Counted from the first letter of the stretch, positions 1 to 9,990 are shown. The stretch is DNA of 64,000 nucleotides from Cytidiella melzeri (GCA_022592445.1 JABYQR010000015.1:216570-280569), one strand, 5' to 3'. Numbers and translations: made by a program. Notes: generated from the sequence alone by a model not told the origin.

Positions 1-1
1 A

Positions 2-2014
2 TTCTACCACCCTATTGCCTACCGGTCCGCATCTATGACTGAAGCAGAGCATAACTATGAAATCTTTGATCGGGAAATGTTAGCCATCACCGAGGCTCTC
101 AAAGATTGGCGCCACTACCTTGAGGGGCTCAAGGAACCGTTTGAAATCTGGACAGATCACGCAAACCTGCAGTACTGGAAGACTGCGCAACACCTCACTC
201 GACGTCAAGCACGTTGGTCATTACTTTTGGCTGACTTCGACTTCGTGTTGGTACACAAGCCCGGTAGTACCATGATACACGCTGATCCTCTCTCTCGTCT
301 TCACTCACACGCTGTTACGGACGAAGAAGACAACAAGGATCAGGTGGTACTGAAACCGGAACACTTCCGGATCCTTGCTACCAGTGCACTCACCACTGCT
401 TCTCCACTCAAATCAAAGATCCGAGAATGCACGGAGCAAGAAGCAGAAGTCGCACAAGCTCTCGCTACCCTTCGCAAGAAGGGTCCTCGCAAACTTGTCG
501 GCGGTTTACTCGAATGGGAAGAGAGTGACGGGCTCATCTATCACAAGGGAAAACTCTACATCCCTAACAACAAAGAGCTCCGTCACGAAATTGTCAAGTC
601 TTGCCATGACACACCCACAGCTGGTCATCCGGGCAAACATGGCACCATAGAGCTAGTCTCACGACACTATTGGTGGCCAAAGATGAATGCCTTTGTCGAG
701 ACTTACGTACTAGGTTGTGATTGCTGTCAACGCTATAAGTCAGCTCCGCACCCTAAAGCAGTACTACAGCCTCAGGAAACTCCAGCCAGACCTTGGGAAC
801 ACGTTGGAGTAGATCTCATCACTCAGCTACCACCTTCTAAGGGATTTGATTCGATCGCGGTCTATGTCAACCATTACTCCGATCAAACGCACATCATCCC
901 TACCACCACTAAGGTTAACGCTGAGGGGATTGCCAATCTACATTACAAAGAAGTATTCCGACTTCACAGCATTCCAAAGAAGGTGTTCTCTGACCGAGGA
1001 CCCCAGTTTGCAGCGCGCTTCATGCGTGCGCTCTATCACCGCTTAGGCATAGAGACTGGTTTTACGACCGCCTATCATCCGCAAGGAAATGGCAAAGTCA
1101 AACGCAAAAACCAGGATATCGAACAGTACCTGCGTCTATTCTGTCAGCAACGACAAGACGACTGGGTCGATCATCTGCCAGCGGCTGAGTTTGCACTCAA
1201 CTCGCGAGTACATGCGGGTAATTCACAAACACCGTTTGAGGTCATCTACAGATATCACCCTGACTTCACCATACCAGTCGGCAAGCGAAGCAATATCCCG
1301 TCGCTCGATGAGTGCCTTGACAATATGCCTCGAGTACGCAAAGAAACCAAAGCAGCTCTTTGTCTAAGCAAAGAAAAGATGAAGCAGCTCTACGAATCTG
1401 AGAAGCGATCTCCACGTGTCTTCCAGGTGGGCGACATGGTTGGGCTGAATGCTAAGAACATCCATATCCGCCAGACTACCCCTAAACTCGGTCCTTGACA
1501 ACTCGGCCCGTACAAGGTCATCGAACGTATCGGCAATCTTGACTACAAGCTCGATCAACCCAGCTATCTCCAAATACACCCCGTCTTCCACATCAACCGT
1601 CTAAGTCCCTGGCACGACAACGGCAAAGACGTACCTCCACCTTCAGATCCTCTAGTCATAGAAGGAGAAGAGCAGTACGCCGTCGAGAAGGTGCTAGACA
1701 GCAGACTACACGGACGCTGGAAGAAATTGCAATTCCTTGTCAAATGGGAAGGGTATTCAGATGGACACAATAGCTGGGAACCAGTAGAAAACCTCGAGAA
1801 TAGTCAAGAAGTGATTGACAACTTCTACAAAGAAAACCCCGGAGCGCCCCGGGTCATCAAAGCTTCACTCTTCGCGGATCTCCGCTTGCACTTTCAGGAA
1901 TTCAATACTCAGACTGACCCCGCTTTTCTTCGCACGATCTATCCATCTACATACAATCTTAGCTGGGATGAAGGCAAACACATTGGTCTGGATATCTCAA
2001 GAACATCACACTGA
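2..2014 (+). pseudogene. Gypsy pol remnant: RNase H, integrase, chromodomain
   Basis: The frame is open from the window edge to a TGA at 1496-1498, then continues in the same frame to 2014. RNase H is recognised by the segment YEIFDREMLAI and the following WTDHANLQYW. The integrase zinc finger is the H-H-C-C pattern at about 585-735. The catalytic core has Asp in VDLI (codon 812) and Asp in SDRG (codon 992). The expected Glu, 35 residues further on, is Lys (AAA at 1100-1102, in the context GNGKVKRKNQ). A chromodomain with VEKVLDSRL and LQFLVKWEGYSDGHNSWEP lies at about 1671-1850 and in related elements directs insertion to marked chromatin. The stop can be explained by CGA to TGA and the Glu loss by GAA to AAA, both transitions. 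The product would be a broken polyprotein. Confidence 0.9.
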
Positions 2015-2179
2015 CGGGTAACGTCGAGTCAACGACACCAGAAGGGGAGAAACTTCCTAGCATCCTTCTGACTAGACAATCGGGGCAATTCTGCTGAATC
2101 CCTGTAGACGGGTAGAAGACCTCTATCACCACAGCACAGTGATGCTTCGCGAGGACGCTTGATTTTAGGAGGGGGGTAA

Positions 2180-2925
2180 TGTCATGGATGGCCTGACTAG
2201 CCCTTAATTTTCGCAAATTACCTCTTGTTTTTATCTATAAAACTCCGGGCTGCAGCTCAGTTGCAACCTTTCCTACATAAACTCCTTTGAGCGCCCATAT
2301 CACGTGGCTTAGATGCTCCACACGGTCACATTACTTGCTACTACGTCACACTGGCATGTGACTTAGCTTAAGTAAGACCACATGGCTACAGAACACATGG
2401 CTCAGCCCATAGCTAGGGTTTGACGTCATAGATACCATCCACATGGGCTCCTTATTGTTCTTTCCCTATTGTTCTCTTTATGGAAGGATGTTCTCACAGG
2501 TGTGGGAATGGAATACAATAGTTGGTCTCCTTTTAGATAGATTCTCTCACGAGTCCAGTTCTTGGCAAGGACTAGACAATAGCTATTGTTCCCATTTAGG
2601 TAGTTCTTTTGTTCTTTGTTCACACGGCTTCTTGCAAAGCCTGCCCTCAACATGGGCTGTGCGCAGGTCCCTGAAGTCTATATATACTGCTGCATGTACG
2701 CTCCTAGCCCCCATCTCGACCTCTTGGTCTCTACTGGGCTAGGTAAGCAAATCCCCTCTGTACTACATAGCTGGTAGTCAGAATACTAACTTGGTCTCTA
2801 CTGGGCTAGCTTTTTGAATAAGTTTGATAGCTGGTGAACGCATTGTGCTTCACGCCTGCCACCACCTCCTCGTCATCATCCACATTGTGTCCCTGTTTGT
2901 CACGTCGAGCCCTGTCTCCGTGTCA
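2180..2925 (+). repeat. 3' LTR of the gypsy chromovirus (family G1)
   Basis: It starts TGTCATGGATGG directly after the purine tract and ends CGTGTCA. It aligns along its whole length with the solo LTR at 53299-54056. A TATA-like TATATATA sits near 2680. About 60 bp downstream lies a candidate intron, 2743-2809 (GTAAGC...CTAG, with a CTAAC branch-like motif), whose exon-end sequence CTTGGTCTCTACTGGGCTAG is repeated exactly at the intron end (2723-2742 and 2790-2809). The promoter half contains several ATTGTTC motifs. Confidence 0.9.
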
Positions 2926-3084
2926 CATGTAAGTGGGAATCTTGAAATTGTCCTTGACTGGTTTGACCCGCATTGACTTCGTAGGTAAGCCCTTGAATAT
3001 GTAGAAATTGACAACTGCTCTGATAGCTCCATCATAACCTGCATCCACAGCCACTGCTTGCGGACACCGAGTTGCCTTGTACAT
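2926..3084. other. No gene seen
   Basis: Short flank between the G1 LTR and the broken gene that follows. It has no convincing reading frame on either strand. Confidence 0.5.
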
Positions 3085-3325
3085 CAGAACAATCCTTTGC
3101 TCCTAAGCATCTCTCTATGCCCATTGTAGAGGCTGCAATAATTGCTACAAGCATACGCACCCTGGGCTACAGTGTTATTGGCTTGACTGCAAGCAACACA
3201 GCAAAAACCCGGATGCTCACTCGCAGCTCAATCAGATTAGGATGTACCTGGCCGAGTTAGAGGTTGAGCTCGCTGCTCTAGAGGAGCAGGACCGGTCGGG
3301 GCCATATCACTTGGATGATGTTGCT

Positions 3326-3610
3326 ACTTGAGGTTAATCTCCCACCCAATTGTCAGCACTAAACAAACTCCGCTAGGCGCGGGCTGATGGCGCCAAACCG
3401 AGAGCTCGGTGTGGGACTTAGATGATTTTCAGAGTGTGGCGAGCCCGTCAATAGGTGTACAATAGGTTCCGCAGAAATACATAGGATAACAAAGAGTACA
3501 TTTTGAGTCTATACAACTGATGCCTTGAGATACATAGGATAACAAAGAGTACATTCTTAACATCATAACAAAGGGTACATTTTGAGTCTATAGAACTGAT
3601 GCCTCAGACT
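3326..3610 (+). repeat. Left terminal inverted repeat of the MULE-like element
   Basis: Matches the reverse complement of 4934-5217 with few changes. It contains an internal short duplication around ACATAGGATAACAAAGAG, present twice in each arm. Confidence 0.88.
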
Positions 3611-3796
3611 TTTGTGAGCTCCTCAACAGCTAGTCACATAGTAATCTTAGGCAATTACATGGGACAATCAATATAATTGAAGGGTACAATTTTCAGTATA
3701 TAAGAGTGTACATATTCTAGTATATAAGTCTGTTACATAGTGTACAAAACCTTACTGATGGCATTGTGAATCTTCCAATTCCCTCTTTCTAGTCAA

Positions 3797-4215
3797 GCAC
3801 TATTCATGCCTCTGTCAGGCTCTTTGTTTCTTCTGTTTGCACTGCTCACATACTCACACATGTTTCACAGTGTAGCATGGTTACTTATATTGCATTTGGA
3901 AAAGCTGCCATTTCCCTTTTCCGGTACAGCTCTATTTATATCTTTGCCATGCTATGCTTCCGTTTCCTTGGTTTTCTCAACTTACGCAGGTTTTGTCTTC
4001 TGTTTGTGCTGCTTGCATGCTCATACATGTTTTGCAGTGTATCATAGTTACTTAGATTGTGTTTGGAACAGCTCCCCTTTCCCTTTTCCGGTACAGCTCT
4101 ACTTATATCTTTGCCATGCTATGCTTCTGTTTCCTTGGTTTTCTCAACTTACGCAGGTTTTGTCTTCTGTTTGTGCTGCTTGCATGCTCATACATGTTTC
4201 ACAGTGTATCATAGT
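3797..4215 (+). repeat. 167-bp tandem repeat, about 2.5 copies
   Basis: The motif TGTTTCACAGTGTA/T recurs at 3861, 4028 and 4195, giving a 167-bp period. The repeats lie inside the MULE-like element and are translated in one frame as hydrophobic Cys-rich segments, which is probably incidental. Confidence 0.85.
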
Positions 4216-4221
4216 TACTTA

Positions 4222-4644
4222 AATGATCTGCTCGATTCAAATCCAACTTCAATTCAGTCATTGCCCAACAAGGCACCAGCAACAGGCCGAGACGGCCTTA
4301 TGCGTACCAGAGCAGGTGGGGGTGCTGGCTTTGAGGTGAGCAGCACTAGTTCTATGCTGACTATCAAACAACATACTGAATACACTTTGCATGTTAAGCT
4401 TGACAATGAAGAGGAAAATGAGATCAACAAAAACATTGATCTTATTGCCTATCTTGCGCAAACACTACGAGAGCAAGGAGATAACACAGAATGGCTGAAG
4501 TGCATCATGCCAAAGCTACGCCCTGCTGTTGACCTTGCACGACAGGTACAGCAACACGAAGCTCGTCGCACTATGCCTATCACCAATGGTAGTAGTTGCA
4601 ATCGGCAATCTTTACCTCCAACTCTCATTGGGTACCGCTATTGA
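4222..4644 (+). CDS. Possible captured coding segment inside the MULE-like element
   Basis: The last 140 codons of an ORF that runs through the tandem repeats have ordinary protein-like composition, including HVKLDNEEENEINKNIDLIA and LREQGDNTEWLKCIMPKLRP, and end at a TGA at 4642-4644. The segment before it is repeat-derived. I do not recognise the protein. MULEs often carry pieces of host genes, so capture is one explanation; a remnant of the element's own gene is another. There is no clear start codon of its own and no promoter could be assigned. Confidence 0.35.
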   Translation, partial: NDLLDSNPTSIQSLPNKAPATGRDGLMRTRAGGGAGFEVSSTSSMLTIKQHTEYTLHVKLDNEEENEINKNIDLIAYLAQTLREQGDNTEWLKCIMPKLRPAVDLARQVQQHEARRTMPITNGSSCNRQSLPPTLIGYRY

Positions 4645-4933
4645 GCCAGTCCAGACATTTCACGCACTGCTTCATGTTGTTTTCGCAGGGTTCTGATGCG
4701 TGCACGGGAGGGGGCTCGAAAGGAAAGAACACAATGTTATTAAGTAGCTACAAAAATACACGGATTTTATATTGTTTTAGCATTTCAGATAAGACAAAAG
4801 GGGAATATCAAAGCAAGTAATCTGGCGGAATGACGGAAAGGCGGGCGGCGGGAACAAGCGGATACAGATGAAAGAGGCGGGAAACCTAAAATAACAACAC
4901 TTCGAGCTCCAAACAGCCCTCTACACAGCCTTA

Positions 4934-5217
4934 GTCTGAGGCATCAGTTCCATAGACTCACAATGTACCCTTTGTTATGATGTTAAGAATGTACTCTTTG
5001 TTATCCTATGTATCCCAAGGCATCAGTTGTATAGACTCAAAATGTACTCTTTGTTATCCTATGTATTTCTGCGGAACCTATTGTACACCTATTGACGGGC
5101 TTGCCGCACTCTGAAAATCATCTAAGTCCCGCGCCGAGCTCTCGGATTGGCGCCATCAGCCCGCGCCTAGCGGAGTTTGTATAGTGCTGACAACTGGGTG
5201 GGAGATTAACGTCAAGT
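4934..5217 (-). repeat. Right terminal inverted repeat of the MULE-like element
   Basis: Inverted copy of 3326-3610, starting at GTCTGAGGCATCAGTT and ending GTTAACGT-like then CAAGT at the TSD. The two arms could pair into a stem of about 285 bp around a 1.3-kb loop. Confidence 0.88.
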
Positions 5218-5699
5218 GATGTTGCTCAAGAGCTGAAAATAGTGGGTCCTCAATGGCTTGAGGTTGAACTGCGAGGGTAAGGTGCTGAATCTGATCACTG
5301 TGTGTACTTGTTCTAACCCGCCCTCTAGACTTCAACTAGAGCACGAGAGATACAGAGAAGCGTTGTCTAATAGCGGTAGTTCAACTTGTCCCTCAAGACT
5401 TGCGGTATTCTTTACAAACAAAGGGGCAGAAACTGCTGCGTTTTTCGCTGAGGTCGATGCTATGCTGACAAAAGTGCGCAAACTTCAAACGACCTGCATG
5501 GTACAATATTAGTACACAACTCACTCAGCAAACTTGCTTCTGATTGTTACTGCAGATAATGACACAAACGTTGAGAGTGAGACTCGAACAAGCGCATGAT
5601 TCTGACTCTTCAAGAGACAACAATATGGCTGACATTCTTGGACCGTGTACGTCGTTATCCTGTTCACACAGTCGTCTTAACCTACCGACGGTTTGCAAA

Positions 5700-6148
5700 G
5701 CTTCTTGGACGCTGACCAATGCGACCTTCAACTTTGGAGTACAGCCGTCAAGATCTCGTTGGTTGTAGCTTACGAGCTTACGCAACACTTGACTTGACGC
5801 AGTCTATTGCAGGCTGACCATTTGTAACTCTCTGTACACATCACCATAGCTCTCTTTTCTGCCGTTGATATAGATAGGAGCCTATCGCAACAACGTATTA
5901 CCTGGCGGGTTGAGTCCTGGTATTGGTACAAACTGTGCTATATGAGTCAAATTCCCTACTACCAGGGTATACAAATATACATAGCACTGGCAGCCCAGAA
6001 AGAGCAGCAACTTCAGAAAGCTCCACGCTGGTCGACAACACTCAATTTTTGGGCCTTGAGACTTCAAAGATCCATCCTCTGTATTCAATAATCCCTTCTA
6101 GGACGCAGTCTGCGAGTACAACTAAAGATACGAGGAATGACACTACAT
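5700..6148. other. No convincing gene
   Basis: Contains short open stretches only. The sequence at 5960-6130 is open on the plus strand but matches nothing I know. It forms the left flank of the LTR-like insertion at 6154. Confidence 0.4.
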
Positions 6149-6730
6149 AACGTTGATACGCCCGGAAATTGGCTAGGCGCGGAGACCCGGCAGCAGCCCG
6201 CCATTTGCGCGGCCCACGTCATCCTGAGCGGCAAATCCCTCCACTTTCCCAGCGTCACGGGCACGAGGAGTTCACCAAGGTCACGAGGAGTCCGCCGAGG
6301 ATCCGAGGACTTGACAAGGAGCAGCAACGCGCCAGAAACATCCGAGGCCAAGGAATCGCACCGAACTCTGACTCACAGACATGCCCCTTTTGCATTGGAG
6401 CATGGGCCGGCCAGCCACCAAAAGTTTCAGACGCGGGCCGGACCAATGGTAGAAGAAACTTGACGCGCGAACCCCGTTTCAGGAAGACTCCTATCACGCC
6501 ATGCTGTGCAACTCTTGGACGGCGCCTCATCACCTGCTCGCAACGGTTGGCGCCTCTTCAGCGCAAGGGCGCGCGCCACTGCTCCGCGTCGACCAACGCT
6601 GTGTCCGGCCGGGCGTCGACTCGCTGGGCATTTTGCCTCCGCAGACGGAAGTATTCTGCCACCCCGTTTCCTCGCTCTCGTGTTTGGGTTTAGGACATAG
6701 AGGGAAAGGTTTAGGAGAGGGTCTTTAGGA

Positions 6731-6740
6731 TATATATAAA
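6731..6740 (+). promoter_or_regulatory. TATA box in LTR-like element A
   Basis: TATATATAAA, identical in copy B, lies about 150 bp before the ATG of the conserved ORF at 6889. It is a good candidate core promoter for both element and ORF transcription. Confidence 0.65.
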
Positions 6741-6888
6741 GGTGTTGTTTGTACTGCGTAAAAATCAATCAATCCCCACCCCAGTTTCCAGAGTTCACTT
6801 TACGCTTTGCGTTCGCATCGAGGGAGTCTCTTCACGCCCATAGCTGTAGCTTCTTCTGCGTTGTCTCATTGCGACCTCTTCCACGTTT

Positions 6889-7416
6889 ATGTCTGCTGCG
6901 TCTAACAACGACAACCCGCCTCGAGTCTGCCGTTACTGTCCCACTGTTCCCCGCTTACCCGATGGTCACTGCCCTTACCGCCCGCGCCCACGCGAGGTTC
7001 TACGCCGTTATCCCATCTTTCCCGCGCCCACGCCGCCGCCAGAACCCTCAGCAGCGCCTACGGTCTCCCCTGAGAGATCAACTCCTAAATCACCCTCGCC
7101 AGCGTCGTCTGTCGCCTCTGTTGCGGACTCGCTTGATAACTGCTCCTATTGCGACACTCAGAGCGACCACCCAATTCCCCTATGTTCAGGACCTTTCGTC
7201 CTGCTTGACTGCGATCGCCCGCGCGCGCCGCACCCAGATTGCTGGCTATCTCCAGACTTTGCAGGCGAGGATCACGAGTGCGAACTAGTGCAGTTCAATC
7301 TTACCAGCTCTACCAACGTTGTCGTTGGCCACGCATTTGCCTGTAATACGCATCGCTGCTTGGGAGGTGTTGTTCTACACTACCGCCCCCGCGCGCAGTC
7401 TGTTGAGTCCAATTGA
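6889..7416 (+). CDS. Conserved Cys-rich 175-aa ORF inside LTR-like element A
   Basis: The ORF starts MSAASNNDNPPRVCRYC about 150 bp after a TATA box and ends at TGA 7414-7416. Cys/His pairs are seen in CRYC, HCPY, CSYCDTQSDH, LLDCDRP, PDCW and HECEL, which could bind zinc. The middle is Pro/Ser-rich. Copy B encodes the same 175 residues with two changes (Arg to Cys and Ser to Pro). Of six base differences I count in this frame, four are silent; in the overlapping frame of 6749-7288 four of six change the residue. This favours the present frame as the constrained one, on very few sites. I do not recognise the protein; an LTR-encoded accessory or Gag-like protein is possible. Confidence 0.5.
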   Translation: MSAASNNDNPPRVCRYCPTVPRLPDGHCPYRPRPREVLRRYPIFPAPTPPPEPSAAPTVSPERSTPKSPSPASSVASVADSLDNCSYCDTQSDHPIPLCSGPFVLLDCDRPRAPHPDCWLSPDFAGEDHECELVQFNLTSSTNVVVGHAFACNTHRCLGGVVLHYRPRAQSVESN

Positions 7417-7496
7417 CGGCAATCTCACATAGCCTTCCGCTGCGACCCGCGCGCCATTAGTTTATCTTTCTCTTACGGTTCCTTTGGCTTTGTTAT

Positions 7497-7589
7497 ACTG
7501 CGTTTGCTTTTCACTGCGTTATTTTACTGCGTTACTGCGTTGCGTTTCACCTTCACTGCGTCGAGCTTACTGCGTTCACTTTCACTGCG
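7497..7589 (+). repeat. Cluster of seven ACTGCG motifs
   Basis: ACTGCG occurs seven times in 93 bp, mostly as ACTGCGTT, in a pyrimidine-rich stretch downstream of the ORF, and once more at 6752 just after the TATA box. It is conserved in copy B. It could be a protein-binding array or a decayed short tandem repeat. Confidence 0.6.
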
Positions 7590-8134
7590 CCCGCGTTTTA
7601 CAGCAACTTCTTCATCTTCACCAGCAACCGCGTTTTGTATTTGAGATTCATATTGCACCTGCGTTTTCCATCCATGTCTCTCCGCGCGCCGTCTTACTAC
7701 AAGTCGCAACGTCTCCCGCGCGTTCTCTTTGAGCCGCGCTATAACTCTTTTGCTTTCACCGCGCCCACTTGCCTTTTTACCCGCGATACGCGTGGTAGTT
7801 GCCCGCCTAGCTCCCTGCGCATACACTTTATCATAAACCTTGTCGCTCTTTTTAGCACAGGTAAAACTAGGACTCTAAGACCACCTTGCACACTTTAACA
7901 CTTCCGCGCTTCCACACCTTTACACTTCTATTGCCACTTTGTGGGTGGTTGTGTTGTCTTTAAGGTTGTTCATAGTTTGAAGCGTGACTAAGTGTCTCAA
8001 CGTTGTCAGCGTCGGACGGAACCATGATGTCTGTTGTGTCCTACGGTCAGCCAAATTTCTGCAGAACTCGATGTTGAATCACTGCTGTCCTTTTATGAGC
8101 TTTACTAGAAGCTCCATAGTCAACGAACGCACCG

Positions 8135-8649
8135 TTAAAAATTCATGTGAAACATATTGTTGACAACCAAGACAGCCAAAAATAAGGAAAACCATCCTTT
8201 GACCATGGTCCTACCGGCAAGACTCCCGTTTGACCGAGTTTCCAGGTATTCGTAGTCTTCAGGGGAGGGGGTGTCCAGGTTGCGACTGCACGTCCCTGAT
8301 GCCCATGTGTCATCGATATGCAAAATTTCTCTGCAGTGAGAAGGCGAGATTACTGATATAATATTGGCTAAGCCGCGTGGAGTCTGACGGTGGTAAACAT
8401 AATGGGAATCCATACCGCATAGGCCGCAGCGTAGTCTCAACCTTGCATCAACAAAGACAATGGAGACGCTCCCGGGGATAGCTTAAAGGCGACAGCAGTG
8501 ACAGAAAATTGCGCAGTATGGTTAGCAGTCTGTCGGTGCCATTGAAGCATGGCATGAAGATCTTCCTCAATTTGCCGGGCGCGGTCACGTTGTAGGCGAA
8601 TGGTACGTAGCACTAGAAGTTCTCCTTGTTGTGCTTGCCACATTCGCAT
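8135..8649 (-). pseudogene. Hypothetical protein gene, frame-disrupted
   Basis: Two minus-strand open stretches adjoin. The first (8649-8437) starts MRMWQAQQGELLVL and contains a helical charged segment (RLQRDRARQIEEDLHAML). The second (8440-8135) ends with a hydrophobic C-terminal segment (WFSLFLAVLVVNN). They lie in different frames with no clear splice signals, so either a short intron or a frameshift separates them. I do not recognise the family. It could be a small C-terminally anchored membrane protein. Confidence 0.3.
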
Positions 8650-9990
8650 TGTTCAGTTAAATCGTAGACAGCGGTATTGGGAGTGATTTGGCACTGCAGT
8701 CAATTTTGTGGCCGCGTGTGCTAGTAAGGGTTGCAGGGTGGGTCACAGGGGGCTGAGACGCATCTGAGTTCCGGCTGGCTTAGCAGGTTGTAGCGTAGGG
8801 TGCTGGACACTAGCTGGGATATTTTGCCTCTTCTTGATAGCGCTAGAGTAGTCGCTAACGATAGACGTGAGTTTAATTCTGCGAAAAAACGGTGGTGGTG
8901 GTTAATGTTAGAGTGTAGTTTGAAGAGCACTTCTTCGGCATCTCGGGTCTCTTAAGATGGACGAAGTGTACCCGGGGAAGCGCTCCAGAGAAACTGAGAC
9001 CCCGGTGCAGAAATACAGGGGATGCCACGCATTGTGCCTCGGTTACAGCCCCACGACAAAGTCCTATCTTCCTCCATCCAAGTCAATGCACCAGTATTTG
9101 CCCTTGTACTTTTGTACTCTGCCCATGCTCAGTGGCACTCACTTGAGATAGTGGACGATCAGCCAAGTGAAACCCTTGGACCCATGTTTGCGTACTCGAT
9201 CAATCATTCAGTGTCTAAGTAGATACGTGCATACTACATACACCATCTTTGCATCCACGTGGAGGCTGCAGGAGCCAGGCAACTGGCGGTTGGACTCATT
9301 TTTTCCTGGTAAAGCAGACATGCTGGTACCTCGAGCGGGCAATAATCGCCTTGTAACTTGTGTTGTGCACCAATAATAAGGATGTAAAGATGTTAAATAT
9401 CTAGGCTGTGACTAAATCTATAATGTAAGATTGATCAACTATCCCCATCAGGTAAATAATCAAAAAAATATTATACTTTATAATGCGCGGCGGGAGTTTC
9501 TATTGAGCGCCAAACATTGAAAAGTTGCACATATAAGGCAGGTGTTTACGTTTTCTTGCAAAGGGGAGCCGCGAGCAATGTAATGTATTATCAAGTGTCA
9601 CAAACTCCCGTCACTCAATGTAAAGCGGTAGCAGTAGCAAAATATTATATTTGAAACCATTAGAACATTACACGGAAACCTTTCTCCAATCATGAAATTG
9701 CCCAACCTCTGTCAATTTGACTTGTCAACTCCACCACATGTCCAAAGCGCCCAGTCCTGTCTGGGCACCCAAAAGACTGTGTCCGATGATCACAAACAAG
9801 CATGACCTCCGCCACCACCACATTCAACGACAACGACAACGCCAACGCCAATGCCAACGCCAACGACAACTACCACCATCACCACCACCCACTACCCACT
9901 AAGCCATGGTTGCAGGGAGAATTGTCCAGATTGCTTACATAACTGCAGAACATAAAGTGCTGATTTGAGCCTAGCGGAAACATCCTCAAA
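8650..9990. other. No recognisable gene
   Basis: Several short ORFs (for example 8957-9151 on plus, MDEVYPGKRSRETETPVQ) have no recognisable homology and no splice pattern I could follow. The stretch 9400-9700 is AT-rich. A short-unit repeat lies at 9826-9897. Confidence 0.4.
9826..9897 (+). repeat. (CAACGA/CAACGC)n and (CACCAC)n microsatellite
   Basis: Imperfect 6-bp units of CAACGA, CAACGC and CAATGC, about ten in a row, run into CAC/ACC repeats. Confidence 0.8.

Larger units (their letters stand above)
1..2925 (+). mobile_element. Ty3/gypsy chromovirus, 3' portion with 3' LTR
   Basis: The left edge of the window cuts into a Ty3/gypsy element. What remains is, in order, the RNase H end of reverse transcriptase, an integrase, a chromodomain, a purine-rich tract at about 2168-2179 (a plausible polypurine tract) and an LTR from 2180 to 2925. 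A solo LTR of the same family lies at 53299-54056. The 5' half and the 5' LTR lie outside the window, so the TSD and LTR divergence cannot be judged here. The pol frame carries a stop and a changed catalytic residue, so this copy is probably not autonomous. Confidence 0.93.
3326..5217. mobile_element. Non-autonomous MULE-like element with long TIRs and 9-bp TSD
   Basis: Terminal inverted repeats of about 285 bp begin ACTTGAGGTTAATCTCCC on the left and have the matching complement ending at 5217. The 9-bp duplication GATGTTGCT is at 3317-3325 and 5218-5226. Long TIRs with a 9-bp TSD are typical of Mutator-like elements. There is no transposase inside, only a tandem repeat and one ORF, so it would depend on an enzyme supplied elsewhere. 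Removing it restores an open reading frame in the surrounding gene, which supports the boundaries. Confidence 0.85.
3088..5645 (+). pseudogene. Host-like gene of unknown function split by a transposon
   Basis: Two coding-like pieces flank the insertion at 3326-5217. The left piece is Cys-rich, then reads RMYLAELEVELAALEEQD. Joined across the duplicated 9 bp, the frame continues without a break into QELKIVGPQWLEVELR. A candidate intron (GTAAGG near 5278 to CTCTAG near 5329) leads into LQLEHERYREALSNSG, and a second candidate intron follows near 5501-5556. I do not recognise the family. The left piece contains an in-frame stop upstream of the Cys-rich part, so the gene was probably already decaying. 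The coding sense is inferred from frame continuity at the empty site and from splice-like borders. Confidence 0.55.
6154..7998 (+). mobile_element. GC-rich 1.85-kb LTR-like element, copy A
   Basis: It begins TGATACGCCC and ends GTGTCTC(A). It is bordered by AACGT at 6149-6153 and 7999-8003. Copy B at 29091-30935 is about 98% identical by eye and has a different flanking duplication (AGCGT), so both are independent insertions. If the element ends in CA the TSD would be 4 bp (ACGT and GCGT). The ends, a 4-5 bp TSD, an internal TATA box and the lack of pol fit a solo LTR, unusually long. It is rich in CpG and GCGC compared with its AT-richer flanks. No internal region of the parent retrotransposon occurs in the window. 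Confidence 0.75.

Noticed and set aside
3806..4222. 138-aa Cys-rich, membrane-like ORF
   Set aside because: It is a translation of the 167-bp tandem repeats without independent support.
3334..5209. TTAA at both ends of the long inverted repeat, suggesting a piggyBac-type TSD
   Set aside because: The inverted repeat continues eight bases further out on each side and is then flanked by a perfect 9-bp direct repeat, so TTAA is inside the TIR.
6749..7288. 179-aa ORF overlapping the 175-aa ORF in the LTR-like elements
   Set aside because: Between the two copies most differences change its residues, unlike the 6889 frame, so it looks like a shadow.
7524..7826. 100-aa minus-strand ORF in the LTR-like elements
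   Set aside because: Overlaps the ACTGCG cluster and a GC-rich stretch where stops are rare; no supporting motif or promoter.
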